NCBI RefSeq assembly: GCF_001981305.1
Contig: NZ_MSCW01000003.1
Span: forward strand, 99,717-163,716
DNA length: 64,000 bases
Direction of reading: 5' to 3'
From: Marinobacter lutaoensis
GTDB lineage: Bacteria > Pseudomonadota > Gammaproteobacteria > Pseudomonadales > Oleiphilaceae
Position 1 is the stretch's first letter; each line of letters begins with the position of its first letter. A program made the position numbers and the translations under genes. This document shows positions 49,823 through 59,696 of this stretch, in pieces. The notes below the pieces were generated by a model. It worked only from the letters and a program-made list of their open reading frames with translations. It was not told the DNA's origin and ran no database searches.

Positions 49823-51481
49823 ATGTCCGGAAGTCGCCCCGCGTTCCCAGCGTCCGCCCAACGGTTGAAGGTTGTGATGGCGCAGCTCGATTTTCTGGTG
49901 GGGGACATCCCGGGCAATACCGACAAGGTGATCGAAGCCGCTCACCGGGCGTGGCGGGATCACCAGGCCGATGTGGTGGTGTTTCCGGAACTGTGCCTTA
50001 CCGGGTATCCGCCGGAAGACCTGCTGCTCCGGCCCAGTCTGGATCTGCGAGTCCAGGAAGCGCTTGAGCGGTTGCAGGGCGCCGGGTTGGAGCCGACCCT
50101 GATTATTGGCGTTCCGTTGCGGGACGGCGGGCTGCTGTACAATGCCGCGGTCGTGCTGGAGCGTGGCGTGATCACCGGACGCTATTTCAAGCGTTTCCCC
50201 CCGAACTATCAGGTTTTTGACGAAAAACGCTATTTCGCTGAGGGGCGGGATACCTTCCTGACGACGATCCGGGGGATTCCGGTAGGGATCACCGTGTGTG
50301 AGGACATCTGGAAGGACGGTCCGGTGGAGGACTGCGCCGCCGCCGGCGCCCGGTTGCTCCTGAACCTCAATGCCTCACCCTACGACACCGACAAGCAGGC
50401 ACGTCGAAAGGCCTTGCTGGAGCGCAAGTCCCGGGAGAATGCGATCAGCATCGTGTACGTCAACTTGGTCGGCGGCCAGGACGAACTGGTGTTTGACGGT
50501 GGCTCCATGGTGTATGACCACTCCGGCGCCCTCAGGGTGGAAGCGCCCCAGTTCCGGGAGGACCTCTATCCGGTGGAGTTCCTGTGCGAGCATCACTGCC
50601 AGCCGATTTCCCAGCCGCTGCCGGAGCCTCTGTCTCTGGAGGCGGGCGTTTACCAGGCCCTGGTGACCGGGGTGAGGGACTACGTCAACAAGAACGGTTT
50701 CCGGTCCGTGGTCCTGGGGTTGTCGGGGGGCATCGACTCGGCGGTAACGCTGGCGGTGGCCGTCGATGCCTTGGGCAAGGAGCGGGTCCGGGCCGTAATG
50801 ATGCCGTTCCGCTATACCTCCAGTATGAGCCTCGAGGACGCGGAGGCCGAAGCCCGGGCTCTGGGGGTACAGTACGATGTGTTCTCCATTGAGCCCATGT
50901 ACGATGCCTTCATGGCCACTCTGGCCGAACCGTTTCAGGGCACCACGCCGGACACCACGGAAGAGAACCTGCAGGCCCGCCTGCGCGGTGTGTTGCTGAT
51001 GTCGCTGTCCAACAAATTCGGTTCGCTGGTGCTGACGACCGGTAACAAGAGTGAGATGGCCGTGGGCTATTCCACGCTCTATGGCGACATGGCGGGGGGC
51101 TTTGATGTCCTCAAGGATGTTCCCAAAACGCTGGTGTTTCGCTTGGCCCGCTACCGCAATACCCTGTCGCCGGTGATCCCCGAGCGGGTCATCACCCGGC
51201 CGCCGTCGGCGGAGCTGGCGCCAGGCCAGAAGGACGAGGACAGTCTGCCCAGCTATGACATTCTGGATCAGATTCTGAATCTGTACGTGGAGCGCGACTT
51301 CAGTGCCGAGGCCATCATCGCCGAAGGCTTCGAGCGCAAGGATGTGGAGCGGGTCATTCGCCTGGTGGACGTCAACGAATATAAGCGTCGACAGGCCCCG
51401 ATCGGGGTGCGCATCACCGAGCGGGGATTTGGCAAGGATCGCCGCTATCCCATCACCAATGGCTGGAAAAGCGGCAAGTGA
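49823..51481 (+). CDS. nadE: Glutamine-dependent NAD+ synthetase
   Basis: Final step of NAD synthesis: amidates deamido-NAD using glutamine nitrogen. The N-terminal nitrilase-type domain has the Glu-Lys-Cys triad in VVFPELCLTGYPPEDLLLR, YFKRFPPNYQVFDE and ITVCEDIWKDGP. The C-terminal synthetase domain (about 275-550) has the P-loop LGLSGGIDSAVTLAVAVDA and TTGNKSEMAVGYSTLYGDM. The length of 552 is typical of the two-domain type. ATG 49823 follows AGGAG by 7 bases. Confidence 0.97.
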   Translation: MSGSRPAFPASAQRLKVVMAQLDFLVGDIPGNTDKVIEAAHRAWRDHQADVVVFPELCLTGYPPEDLLLRPSLDLRVQEALERLQGAGLEPTLIIGVPLRDGGLLYNAAVVLERGVITGRYFKRFPPNYQVFDEKRYFAEGRDTFLTTIRGIPVGITVCEDIWKDGPVEDCAAAGARLLLNLNASPYDTDKQARRKALLERKSRENAISIVYVNLVGGQDELVFDGGSMVYDHSGALRVEAPQFREDLYPVEFLCEHHCQPISQPLPEPLSLEAGVYQALVTGVRDYVNKNGFRSVVLGLSGGIDSAVTLAVAVDALGKERVRAVMMPFRYTSSMSLEDAEAEARALGVQYDVFSIEPMYDAFMATLAEPFQGTTPDTTEENLQARLRGVLLMSLSNKFGSLVLTTGNKSEMAVGYSTLYGDMAGGFDVLKDVPKTLVFRLARYRNTLSPVIPERVITRPPSAELAPGQKDEDSLPSYDILDQILNLYVERDFSAEAIIAEGFERKDVERVIRLVDVNEYKRRQAPIGVRITERGFGKDRRYPITNGWKSGK

Positions 51482-51491
51482 CCGGGCCGGC

Positions 51492-52328
51492 TCACTCGTC
51501 GCCGATCAGGCCGAAGGTCACGACGTTGGCCAGTGACCGGTTTTCCCGCTTCAGGATATCCGCCTTGAACTCGCCCCTGTCATCGAACGCCTCGCTGTTG
51601 GGGAAGTTCTCCCGCAGCAGTGCTACGGCATCCCGATACCCCTTTTTTAGGTCGAGGAAACGATACGTCTCGGCCATGATCACAAGCGCTTCCTCGACCG
51701 CCGGAGAAGTCGGGTAGTTTTCCAGCACGTAGCGGGCCCGGTTGTTGGCCGCCAGATAGGCCTGTCGCTTGATGTAGTACCGGGCCGCGTGCAGTTCCAG
51801 TTCAGCCATTCGGTTGCGAATGGCGAGCATGCGCTGACGGGCATCTGCGGCGTAGTCACTGTCCGGATACCGGCTCAGCAGCTCGGAAAAATCCCGGAAG
51901 GCTTGGAGCTGTTCGCCAGGGTTGCGGGCCGAGATGTCAACCGGGAAGTAGCGGGCGGCCAGTCCTACGTCCAGGTTGTACGAGGCCAGCCCCCGCATGT
52001 ACAGCGCGTAGTCTGCGTGTTCGCTTTGTGGGTTCAGGCGCAGGAAGCGGTCGGCGGCGGCGCGGGCGCCTTCCAGGTCCAGGTTCTGGTAGCGGGCGAA
52101 AATCAGGTCCAGCTGGGCCTGCTCGGCATAACGGCCAAACGGGTAATAGGTTTCCAGTGCATCCAGATTCTGCTCGGCCTCGTTGAAATTGCCGGCGTTC
52201 ATGGCGCGACGGGCATTTTCATAATATGTCTGTTCCGGCAGCACCTCCTCTTGTCTGGGGTGGTTGGCGCAGGCGCTGATCATGGCCACCAGGGTGGATA
52301 GCAGCAGCAAACGAACAACTGATCTCAT
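51492..52328 (-). CDS. bamD: Outer membrane assembly lipoprotein BamD
   Basis: Essential lipoprotein of the BAM complex that inserts beta-barrels such as PilQ into the outer membrane. The signal peptide LLLLSTLVAMISAC ends in a lipobox with the lipidated Cys at residue 20. Five TPR units follow (YYENARRAMNAGNFNEAEQN, DLIFARYQNLDLEGARAAAD, LASYNLDVGLAARYFPVD). The length of 278 is slightly above E. coli (245). The ATG at 52328 begins the signal peptide directly; 15 upstream residues are rejected. It converges on nadE and is divergent from rluD, as in E. coli. Confidence 0.96.
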   Translation of the reverse strand: MRSVVRLLLLSTLVAMISACANHPRQEEVLPEQTYYENARRAMNAGNFNEAEQNLDALETYYPFGRYAEQAQLDLIFARYQNLDLEGARAAADRFLRLNPQSEHADYALYMRGLASYNLDVGLAARYFPVDISARNPGEQLQAFRDFSELLSRYPDSDYAADARQRMLAIRNRMAELELHAARYYIKRQAYLAANNRARYVLENYPTSPAVEEALVIMAETYRFLDLKKGYRDAVALLRENFPNSEAFDDRGEFKADILKRENRSLANVVTFGLIGDE

Positions 52329-52340
52329 GCCGGAATCCCG

Positions 52341-52346
52341 TATAAT
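52341..52346 (+). promoter_or_regulatory. -10 box of rluD
   Basis: A perfect TATAAT lies in the bamD/rluD intergenic region, 117 bases before the rluD ATG. No clear -35 is seen. Confidence 0.4.
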
Positions 52347-52462
52347 GTCGAGTAATGTGCAAAGAGCCGACATTGTAGCGGGGATGATCCTCCATGTGCA
52401 GTGTCTGGTCTTCGGCAGTCGCAGATTCTCTCCGAAATGTAATCACTGGCCGTGGGGGCTCG

Positions 52463-53440
52463 ATGTCCACCGATAACCGCATTACCGCCCGTTTCGTCGT
52501 TCCCGCCGAGCTCAGCGACCGTCGTCTGGACCAGGCGGTGGCCCAGCTGATGCCGGAGCACTCCCGCTCGCGCCTGCAAACCTGGATCAGGGCGGGGGCC
52601 CTGACAGTGAACGGCGAGTCCCGCAAGCCCCGTGACAAGGTGATGCTGGACGACGTCATCGCACTGAATGCAGAGCCTGAAGTCCAGGTGAGCTGGACGG
52701 CGGAAGACATCCGGCTCGACATCGTTTATGAGGATGAACACCTGCTGGTGATCAACAAGCCGGCGGGGCTGGTGGTGCATCCGGCCGCCGGCCATGCCGA
52801 GGGTACTCTAGTGAACGCCGTCCTCAACCATGCCCCTGAAGTGGAGAACCTGCCCCGGGCCGGGATTGTACACCGGCTCGACAAGGACACCTCGGGCATC
52901 ATGGTGGTCGCCCGCAGTCTGGTGGCGCATACCTCTCTGGTGGAGCAACTGCAAACCCGGACCATGGGGCGGGAGTATGACGCGGTGGTGGTGGGTAGCC
53001 TCACCGGTGGCGCCACCGTGGACGCGCCCATCGGGCGCCACCCCCGTGAGCGCAAGAAGATGGCTGTGGTTGCCGCCGGCAAGCCGGCTGTGACCCATTA
53101 CCGGCTGGTTGAGCGTTTCGCCGCTCATACCCACATCCGCTGCCGCCTGGAAAGTGGCCGGACTCACCAGATCCGCGTGCACATGGCGTACATCAAACAC
53201 CCGCTGGTTGGGGATCCGCTCTATGGGGGGCGTATGCGGTTACCCAAGGGCGCCACGCCGGAGCTGCGGGACCTGCTGGCGGGGTTTGGCCGGCAGGCAT
53301 TGCATGCCCGGCAACTGACGCTGGAGCACCCCGAAACGGGCGAGCGGCTAAGCTGGGAAGTGCCGCTGCCCGCCGATATGGTGGCCCTGATCGAGGGGCT
53401 GAGGGCGCATGCCCGGGAACGGGAGCTCCATGATTTCTGA
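52463..53440 (+). CDS. rluD: 23S rRNA pseudouridine synthase RluD
   Basis: Makes the pseudouridines of helix 69 (1911, 1915, 1917), needed for subunit joining. An S4 RNA-binding domain (LDQAVAQLMPEHSRSRLQTW) is followed by the RluA-family catalytic motif GIVHRLDKDTSGIMVVAR, with the catalytic Asp. ESGRTHQIRVHMAYIKHPLVG and RQALHARQL are also present. The length of 325 matches E. coli. The start MSTDNRITARF is chosen over a longer frame from 52394. pgeF overlaps its 3' end. Confidence 0.95.
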   Translation: MSTDNRITARFVVPAELSDRRLDQAVAQLMPEHSRSRLQTWIRAGALTVNGESRKPRDKVMLDDVIALNAEPEVQVSWTAEDIRLDIVYEDEHLLVINKPAGLVVHPAAGHAEGTLVNAVLNHAPEVENLPRAGIVHRLDKDTSGIMVVARSLVAHTSLVEQLQTRTMGREYDAVVVGSLTGGATVDAPIGRHPRERKKMAVVAAGKPAVTHYRLVERFAAHTHIRCRLESGRTHQIRVHMAYIKHPLVGDPLYGGRMRLPKGATPELRDLLAGFGRQALHARQLTLEHPETGERLSWEVPLPADMVALIEGLRAHARERELHDF

Positions 53441-54185
53441 ACGCGATCTGGTGACACCGGACTGGCCGGCGCCGGCCGGTGTTCGGGCCCTGTGCACGAC
53501 ACGTCAGGGTGGGGTCAGTCAGCCTCCCTGGAACAGCCTGAACCTGGGCGGGCACGTGGGGGATCGGCCGGAGGATGTGGTGGAAAACCGGCGTCGGCTG
53601 GCGGCAGTGACCGGGCTGCCAACCGCTCGGCTGGTTTGGCTGAACCAAGTCCATGGCATCGATGTGGTGGCTCTGACGGCCGCTTCCGCCGGGACGCTGG
53701 TGACCGCCGACGCCTGCTGGACCCGTGAGCGGGGCATGGCCTGTGCCATTCTTACCGCGGACTGTTTGCCGGTTCTGCTCTGTGATCAGGCGGGGCAGGT
53801 GGTAGGGGCTGCGCACGCGGGCTGGCGCAGCCTGTGTGCCGGGGTCCTGGAGCGGTTGGTAACCGCAATGCCGGTGCCGGCGGGGGATGTGCTGGCCTGG
53901 TTGGGGCCGGCCATTGGCCCGCAGCGGTTCGAAGTCGGGCCGGAGGTGCGTGCCGAGTTTCTCGCGCGGGACCCGCAGGCCGCCCGGGCCTTTGTCCCAT
54001 CGAGCCACCGGCCGGGCCACTACCTGGCCGACCTGTATGGGTTGGCTCGCCAGCGCTTGGCCCAAGCGGGTGTTGGCCGGGTGTTTGGGGGTGGTCTGTG
54101 CACGCTGTCCGACTCCGAGCGGTTCTTTTCCTATCGTCGGGATGGCCAGACCGGCCGTATGGCCTCGCTGATCTGGCTGACCTGA
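53430..54185 (+). CDS. pgeF: Purine nucleoside phosphorylase/laccase-domain protein PgeF (YfiH)
   Basis: 251 residues. The family's metal-binding residues are in LNQVHGIDVV (His), LTADCLPVLLCD (Cys) and GAAHAGWRSLCAGVL (His). E. coli YfiH has been linked to editing of misincorporated serine in peptidoglycan precursors; others show adenosine phosphorylase/deaminase activity. The ATG at 53430 overlaps the rluD stop by 11 bases and has CGGGAG upstream. The rluD-pgeF-clpB order is that of E. coli. Confidence 0.92.
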   Translation: MISERDLVTPDWPAPAGVRALCTTRQGGVSQPPWNSLNLGGHVGDRPEDVVENRRRLAAVTGLPTARLVWLNQVHGIDVVALTAASAGTLVTADACWTRERGMACAILTADCLPVLLCDQAGQVVGAAHAGWRSLCAGVLERLVTAMPVPAGDVLAWLGPAIGPQRFEVGPEVRAEFLARDPQAARAFVPSSHRPGHYLADLYGLARQRLAQAGVGRVFGGGLCTLSDSERFFSYRRDGQTGRMASLIWLT

Positions 54186-54262
54186 GTGTGGCGTCGGCAG
54201 CCGGCGCACCCCTTCGACAACATGACAACCGTCAATTTTCTGACGAAATGCCCGCCCTTTTG

Positions 54263-54290
54263 CTTGAAGTCCCCCCGCCCGCCCCTACAT
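54263..54290 (+). promoter_or_regulatory. Sigma-32 (heat-shock) promoter of clpB
   Basis: CTTGAAG (54263-54269) and CCCCTACAT (54282-54290) match the sigma-32 consensus (CTTGAAA, CCCCATnT), with 13 bases between CTTGAA and CCCC. It lies 80 bases before the clpB ATG in an otherwise gene-free stretch. Confidence 0.75.
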
Positions 54291-54370
54291 TTAGTGTCAA
54301 AGCCAACGGGATATGAACGATCCAGCCGTTCGGATCGCAGGGTATCCGTGAACCAGATTGGGGACACTGT

Positions 54371-56947
54371 ATGAGAATCGACAAATTGACCAGCAAACTG
54401 CAGACCGCGCTGGCGGATGCGCAGTCGCTGGCGGTGGGCAAGGATCACAACTTCATCGAACCGCTTCACTTGATGATGGCCTTGCTGGATCAGGAAGGTA
54501 GCGCCATCAAGCCGCTGCTGAAACAGGCGGGGGCGGAACCGGGGCGGGTGCGTCAGGCGGTGGCCCGGGAAATTGAGAACCTGCCGGAAGTCAAAGGGTC
54601 GGCCGGGGATGTGTCCATGTCCAACGACATGGGGCGTCTGTTCAACATCGCCGACAAGCTGGCCCAGCAACGCAAGGACCAGTTCATTTCCAGTGAGCTG
54701 ATCCTGCTGGCAGCCCTGGAAGATCGAGGCACCCTGGGTCGGGTGCTGCGGGAGCAGGGCGTTGACAAGGCTGCCCTGACCCGGGCCATTGACGACATCC
54801 GGGGCGGTGAACCGGTGTCTGATGCCAGTGCCGAGGAAAACCGCCAAGCGCTGTCTAAGTACACCATCGACCTGACCGAGCGGGCCGCGGCCGGCAAACT
54901 GGACCCGGTGATTGGCCGGGACGACGAGATCCGTCGAACCATCCAGGTGCTGCAACGTCGCCGCAAGAACAACCCGGTGCTGATCGGGGAGCCGGGCGTG
55001 GGCAAGACCGCCATCGTCGAAGGTCTGGCCCAGCGTATCGTCAATGGTGAAGTACCCGATGGCCTGAAAGACAAGCGGGTATTGTCTCTGGACATGGGGG
55101 CCCTGATTGCCGGCGCCAAGTTCCGTGGTGAGTTCGAGGAGCGCCTGAAGGCGGTGCTCAATGAACTGGCTAAACAGGAAGGGCAGGTCATTCTGTTCAT
55201 CGACGAAATCCATACCATGGTGGGCGCCGGCAAGGCCGAAGGGTCGATGGATGCGGGCAACATGCTCAAGCCGGCGCTGGCCCGGGGGGAGCTGCACTGC
55301 GTGGGCGCCACGACGCTGGACGAGTACCGCGAGTACATTGAAAAGGACGCGGCTCTGGAGCGGCGCTTCCAGAAGGTGTTTGTGAACGAGCCGAGCGAGG
55401 AAGACACCATTGCCATCCTCCGCGGCCTCAAGGAACGCTACGAGGTGCATCATGGGGTCGAGGTGACCGATGCCGCGATCATCGCCGCGGCCAAGCTGTC
55501 GCACCGGTACATCACCGACCGCCAGCTGCCGGACAAAGCCATCGACTTGGTGGATGAGGCGGCCAGCCAGATCCGGATGGAAATGGACTCCAAACCGGAG
55601 GCACTGGATCGCCTGGAGCGCCGCCTGATTCAGCTGAAGATTGAGCGCGAGGCGTTGAAGAAAGAGACCGATGCGGCCTCGAAGAAACGGCTGGAGGAAC
55701 TGAGCGAGGTGATCGCCAAGGTTGAGCGTGAGTACGCCGACCTGGAAGAGGTCTGGAACACCGAAAAAGCGGCACTGCAGGGCTCCCAGAAAATCAAGAG
55801 TCAGCTCGAACAGGCTCGGATTGACCTGGAAAATGCCCGCCGTGCCGGTGATCTGGCCAAAATGTCCGAGCTTCAGTACGGCCGCATCCCCGAACTGGAG
55901 CGCCAGCTGGACATGGCCAGCCAGGCTGAAATGATGGAAATGAAGCTGCTGCGCAACCGTGTCACCGAGGAGGAAATCGCCGAGGTGGTATCCAAGTGGA
56001 CGGGCATCCCCGTATCCAAGATGCTGGAGGGCGAGCGCGACAAACTGATGCGCATGGAAGAGGCCCTGCATGCCCGGGTTATTGGCCAGAACGAGGCGGT
56101 CGAGGCTGTGGCCAACGCGGTACGCCGCTCCCGGGCCGGCCTCTCTGACCCGAACCGTCCGAACGGCTCGTTCCTGTTCCTTGGCCCGACCGGGGTCGGC
56201 AAGACGGAGCTGTGCAAGGCGCTGGCTTCGTTCTTGTTCGACACCGAAGAGGCGATGGTGCGCATCGACATGTCGGAGTTCATGGAGAAGCACTCCGTGG
56301 CCCGGCTGATTGGCGCGCCTCCGGGCTATGTCGGCTATGAGGAAGGGGGGTACCTGACCGAGGCAGTGCGGCGCCGGCCATACTCCGTACTGTTGCTGGA
56401 CGAGGTGGAGAAAGCCCATCCGGACGTGTTCAACATCCTACTACAGGTGCTGGAGGATGGCCGCCTGACCGATGGTCAGGGGCGTACCGTGGACTTCCGT
56501 AACACCGTGATCGTGATGACCTCGAACCTGGGTTCCGACATCATCCAGCAAAAGGCGGGCGAGGAGAACTATGAGGCCATGAAGAACGCAGTGATGGAGG
56601 TGGTTGGCACCCATTTCCGGCCCGAGTTCATTAACCGGGTCGACGAGGTGGTGGTGTTCCATCCGCTGGCCGAAGATCAGATCCGCGGTATCGCCCGGAT
56701 CCAGATCGGCTCCCTGAACAAGCGTCTGGCGGATCAGGACATCCGGCTGGAGCTGGACGATGCCGCCATGGAGTTGCTGGCGGAGGTCGGATACGACCCG
56801 GTCTACGGTGCCCGTCCGTTGAAGCGGGCGATCCAGCGCAACATCGAGAACCCGCTGGCTCAGAAACTGCTACAGGGCGAGTTCGGGCCGGGGGATACCA
56901 TCAAGGCGACGGTGAAGGAGCACCAGCTGGTGTTCGAAAAGGCCTGA
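54371..56947 (+). CDS. clpB: ATP-dependent chaperone ClpB
   Basis: Hsp100 disaggregase working with DnaK on heat-damaged proteins; hexameric ring in the cytoplasm. The N-domain (1-145; [20 protein letters not shown]) precedes NBD1 with Walker [14 protein letters not shown] near 206. The coiled-coil middle domain is at about 410-525 ([32 protein letters not shown] helices), and NBD2 has [15 protein letters not shown] near 605. A helix ends at [12 protein letters not shown]. The length of 858 is standard. It is preceded by a sigma-32-like promoter and followed by a strong terminator. Confidence 0.98.
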   Translation: MRIDKLTSKLQTALADAQSLAVGKDHNFIEPLHLMMALLDQEGSAIKPLLKQAGAEPGRVRQAVAREIENLPEVKGSAGDVSMSNDMGRLFNIADKLAQQRKDQFISSELILLAALEDRGTLGRVLREQGVDKAALTRAIDDIRGGEPVSDASAEENRQALSKYTIDLTERAAAGKLDPVIGRDDEIRRTIQVLQRRRKNNPVLIGEPGVGKTAIVEGLAQRIVNGEVPDGLKDKRVLSLDMGALIAGAKFRGEFEERLKAVLNELAKQEGQVILFIDEIHTMVGAGKAEGSMDAGNMLKPALARGELHCVGATTLDEYREYIEKDAALERRFQKVFVNEPSEEDTIAILRGLKERYEVHHGVEVTDAAIIAAAKLSHRYITDRQLPDKAIDLVDEAASQIRMEMDSKPEALDRLERRLIQLKIEREALKKETDAASKKRLEELSEVIAKVEREYADLEEVWNTEKAALQGSQKIKSQLEQARIDLENARRAGDLAKMSELQYGRIPELERQLDMASQAEMMEMKLLRNRVTEEEIAEVVSKWTGIPVSKMLEGERDKLMRMEEALHARVIGQNEAVEAVANAVRRSRAGLSDPNRPNGSFLFLGPTGVGKTELCKALASFLFDTEEAMVRIDMSEFMEKHSVARLIGAPPGYVGYEEGGYLTEAVRRRPYSVLLLDEVEKAHPDVFNILLQVLEDGRLTDGQGRTVDFRNTVIVMTSNLGSDIIQQKAGEENYEAMKNAVMEVVGTHFRPEFINRVDEVVVFHPLAEDQIRGIARIQIGSLNKRLADQDIRLELDDAAMELLAEVGYDPVYGARPLKRAIQRNIENPLAQKLLQGEFGPGDTIKATVKEHQLVFEKA

Positions 56948-56962
56948 TGGCGGCCAATGTGG

Positions 56963-56993
56963 AAAGGGCAGTCTGGGAGGACTGCCCTTTTTT
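56963..56993. terminator. Terminator between clpB and the DUF4124 gene
   Basis: An 11-bp perfect stem (AAAGGGCAGTC / GACTGCCCTTT) with a 6-base loop and a six-T run from the stem end serves clpB. On the minus strand the AAA arm gives only a short T-run for the convergent gene. Confidence 0.9.
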
Positions 56994-56995
56994 GA

Positions 56996-57484
56996 TCAGC
57001 GCAGATCGGCGTCCGGGGCCTGAGGACCACAGTTTTCGTCGACAATGCGCTGGTATTTTTCCCGTTCGGTGGCGATTTCCTCCGGCGAGAGGTACCGTGC
57101 CTCACCGTTTTCCTCGACCCGGATCCGGGCGTTGCTGTCAATGATGTCCAGATTGGCCCGGGCCATGGCGCAATTGGCCTCGCGCTGCTTACGCATGGCG
57201 TCCAGCTGAGCCTGTCGGCGGTCGGAAACCGCTTGTTGTTCCTGCTGTTCCTGCAGGGCTTTCAACTGCTCCTGGGGCGCACTCGGCTGGCTGGGGCTGG
57301 CGGCGGAACCGGCTCGTACGCTGATCCGTTCGGCCTGCTGGCCCGTGGGTTGGCGATCACCGAAATGGGTAATGCCGTTCTCGTCGGTCCATTTGTAAAC
57401 CGAACCGCTGAACGCCAGCCCTGGGGCGGCGATTGCCAACAGGCTCAAAAACATCAGGATTTTTCTGTTCATCGTCCCACTCAT
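56996..57484 (-). CDS. DUF4124 domain protein, secreted
   Basis: 162 residues. A signal peptide (KILMFLSLLAIAAPGLAFS) is followed by the DUF4124 motif VYKWTDENGITHFGDRQP, an 80-residue Gln/Glu/Ala-rich helical segment (LKALQEQQEQQAVSDRRQAQ, likely coiled coil) and a C-terminal CGP. Two cysteines in the mature protein (REANCAMARAN and DENCGPQ) may pair. DUF4124 proteins are widespread in gammaproteobacterial envelopes; function unknown. An internal ATG at 57472 is an equally possible start. Convergent with clpB. Confidence 0.85.
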   Translation of the reverse strand: MSGTMNRKILMFLSLLAIAAPGLAFSGSVYKWTDENGITHFGDRQPTGQQAERISVRAGSAASPSQPSAPQEQLKALQEQQEQQAVSDRRQAQLDAMRKQREANCAMARANLDIIDSNARIRVEENGEARYLSPEEIATEREKYQRIVDENCGPQAPDADLR

Positions 57485-57657
57485 CGTTTCCGTGACTTCC
57501 GCTCAGGCTCCGCTGACGCTGCGGCCAAGACATGACAGTGCCTATCATGCCACCAATCCGGCCCAATTTCCCTCGTCTGGTTCAAAACTCGACAGCGTCG
57601 CTTCCGGAAGTATGGCAGAGCTTTCGGCGATTGTGGCGGATTAACTGCCAGCGCCTA

Positions 57658-57685
57658 TTGACAGGGAGTTTCGCGCTGTCAGAAT
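57658..57685 (+). promoter_or_regulatory. Candidate promoter of ilvIHC
   Basis: A perfect TTGACA (57658-57663) is followed after 16 bases by CAGAAT (57680-57685). Confidence 0.5.
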
Positions 57686-57787
57686 TGTCGATTGCCTGAA
57701 ACTGGGGTTAATACGGCAGGCAATCCCGAGCAAGTATCCCCCGTTTATGACCACACTGATCACGCCGGGTCGCGGTGTGTACTGGTT

Positions 57788-57803
57788 GTTGCATGCATGC
57801 AAC
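57788..57803. repeat. 16-bp perfect palindrome in the ilv leader
   Basis: GTTGCATGCATGCAAC reads the same on both strands. It lies about 105 bases downstream of the candidate promoter. It could bind a dimeric regulator; as RNA it would form a hairpin only with an unfavourable small loop. Confidence 0.6.
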
Positions 57804-57904
57804 CGATCGAATGGTCGTCCTCCGCAACCCTCAGGAGGGCGGCCGGCCAGGAGACAACCTCTTTTGAAGGTGTGGAGGAGCAAGCCGGTTCCGCTTCCAC
57901 AAGA

Positions 57905-57946
57905 AGCCGGAAAACCGTGAATCCAGGCAACCGGGTTTTCCCGGCT
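57905..57946 (+). promoter_or_regulatory. Bulged hairpin before the ilvI ribosome site
   Basis: AGCCGGAAAACC (57905-57916) pairs with GGTTTTCCCGGCT (57934-57946), with one bulged C and a 17-base loop. It ends 29 bases before the ilvI GTG. Without a T-run it is not a terminator; it could hide or expose the ribosome site or act as an antiterminator arm. Confidence 0.5.
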
Positions 57947-57975
57947 CATTCACTCGTAGAAGAGGGTAGAAAAAC

Positions 57976-59694
57976 GTGGAGTTATTGTCTGGCGCCGATA
58001 TGCTGATCCGCGCCCTTCAGGATGAGGGCGTCGAGTACATATACGGTTATCCGGGTGGCGCAGCGCTGCACATCTATGACGCGCTGTTCAGGCAGGACAA
58101 GGTCAAGCATATTCTGGTGAGGCACGAACAGGCGGCGGTCCACATGGCGGACGGCTATGCCCGGGCCACAGGCAAGCCTGGAACCGTGCTGGTGACCTCG
58201 GGCCCTGGAGCCACCAACACCATCACCGGTATTGCCACCGCCTTTATGGATTCCATCCCTATGGTGGTTCTGTGTGGCCAAGTGGCATCCACCCTGATCG
58301 GCGAGGATGCCTTTCAGGAAACCGACATGATCGGTGTGTCCCGGCCGGTGGTGAAGCACAACATGAGTGTGCGCCGTCCCCAGGACATCCCCGAAACCAT
58401 CCGCAAGGCCTATTACATCGCCTCGACCGGCCGTCCCGGCCCCGTCGTGGTGGACATTCCAAAAGACATGACCTCCCCGAACGAGCGGTATGAATACTCA
58501 TACCCGAAGAAGGTCAAGTTGCGCTCCTACAATCCGGCGGTTCGGGGTCACGCCGGTCAGATCAAAAAAGCGGTGGACATGCTGCTGGCGGCCAAACGTC
58601 CGGTGATCTACGCCGGCGGCGGCGTCATCCTGGGCAAGGCATCGGACCAGCTCACCGAGCTGACCCGGAGGCTGGGCTACCCGATCACCAATACCCTGAT
58701 GGGGATTGGCTGCTACCCGGCCACCGATAAGCAGCATCTGGGCTGGCTTGGCATGCACGGCACCTATGAGGCCAACATGGCCATGCACCATTCCGACCTG
58801 ATTCTGGCGGTGGGGGCGCGTTTCGATGACCGGGTGACCAATGCCACCGAGAAGTTCTGTCCGGGGGCGAGGATCATTCACATCGACATCGACCCGGCCT
58901 CCATCTCCAAGACCGTGGAAGCGGATGTACCGATCGTCGGTCCGGTCGATGCGGTGCTCAAGGAAATGCTGTCACTGGTCAGGGAAAGCAAGGCCCGGCC
59001 TGATGCCGAGGCGCTGGCTGCCTGGTGGAAACAGATCGAGGAGTGGCGGGCATTTCATGGCATGCGTTATGAAACCAGCCCGGATGTGATCAAGCCGCAG
59101 GAGGTGATCGAGCTGCTCTGGAAACTGACCAACGGAGACGCCTACGTGGCGTCCGACGTCGGCCAGCACCAGATGTTCGCGGCACAGTACTACAAGTTCG
59201 ACAAGCCCAACCGCTGGATCAACTCCGGTGGTCTGGGCACTATGGGGTTTGGTCTGCCGGCCGCCATGGGCGTCAAGCTGACGCACCCTGACGCGGAGGT
59301 CCTGTGCATCACCGGTGAGGGCAGTATCCAGATGAACATTCAGGAACTGTCCACCTGCAAGCAGTACAATCTGCCGGTGAAGATCATCAACCTCAACAAC
59401 CAAGCCCTGGGCATGGTCAAACAGTGGCAGGACATGAACTACGAGTCCCGGCACTCCCAGTCCTACATGGAGTCCCTGCCGGACTTCATCAAGCTCGCGG
59501 AGGCCTATGGCCACGTGGGTATCCGGATTGACCGCAAGGAAGACCTCGAGCCCAAGCTGAGGGAGGCCCTGGCCATGAAGGACCGGCTCGTCTTTGTCGA
59601 CGTCTACGTGGACCGTTTCGAGCATGTGTACCCGATGCAGGTGGCTCGTGGCGCCATGAAGGATATGTGGCTCAGCAAGACGGAGAGGGTGTGA
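57976..59694 (+). CDS. ilvI: Acetolactate synthase large subunit
   Basis: Thiamine-diphosphate enzyme that makes acetolactate or acetohydroxybutyrate, the first common step to Val, Leu and Ile. Conserved parts: the TPP Glu in [38 protein letters not shown], the FAD region [15 protein letters not shown] and the TPP motif [14 protein letters not shown] ... [12 protein letters not shown]. The length of 572 is normal. It starts with GTG ([10 protein letters not shown]); the ribosome site GAGGG lies about 10 bases upstream. ilvH follows 2 bases after the stop. ilvI or ilvB naming is by convention. Confidence 0.96.
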   Translation: MELLSGADMLIRALQDEGVEYIYGYPGGAALHIYDALFRQDKVKHILVRHEQAAVHMADGYARATGKPGTVLVTSGPGATNTITGIATAFMDSIPMVVLCGQVASTLIGEDAFQETDMIGVSRPVVKHNMSVRRPQDIPETIRKAYYIASTGRPGPVVVDIPKDMTSPNERYEYSYPKKVKLRSYNPAVRGHAGQIKKAVDMLLAAKRPVIYAGGGVILGKASDQLTELTRRLGYPITNTLMGIGCYPATDKQHLGWLGMHGTYEANMAMHHSDLILAVGARFDDRVTNATEKFCPGARIIHIDIDPASISKTVEADVPIVGPVDAVLKEMLSLVRESKARPDAEALAAWWKQIEEWRAFHGMRYETSPDVIKPQEVIELLWKLTNGDAYVASDVGQHQMFAAQYYKFDKPNRWINSGGLGTMGFGLPAAMGVKLTHPDAEVLCITGEGSIQMNIQELSTCKQYNLPVKIINLNNQALGMVKQWQDMNYESRHSQSYMESLPDFIKLAEAYGHVGIRIDRKEDLEPKLREALAMKDRLVFVDVYVDRFEHVYPMQVARGAMKDMWLSKTERV

Positions 59695-59696
59695 TC

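Larger units (their letters stand above)
57485..57975 (+). other. Gene-free leader region upstream of ilvIHC (491 bases)
   Basis: No convincing gene. It holds a candidate promoter at 57658-57685, giving a leader of about 285 bases, a perfect 16-bp palindrome (57788-57803), CCTCC/GGAGG arms (57819-57837) and a long bulged hairpin (57905-57946) just before the ilvI ribosome site. CCGGTT at about 57884 can also pair with AACCGG at 57929-57934 in the hairpin loop and arm, so two structures compete. A 57-codon open frame (57747-57920) lacks a ribosome site and is not rich in Leu, Ile or Val. Confidence 0.6.

Noticed and set aside
57747..57920. 57-codon open frame in the ilv leader as an attenuator peptide
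   Set aside because: No ribosome site and no run of Leu, Ile or Val codons; it lacks the features of known ilv leader peptides.
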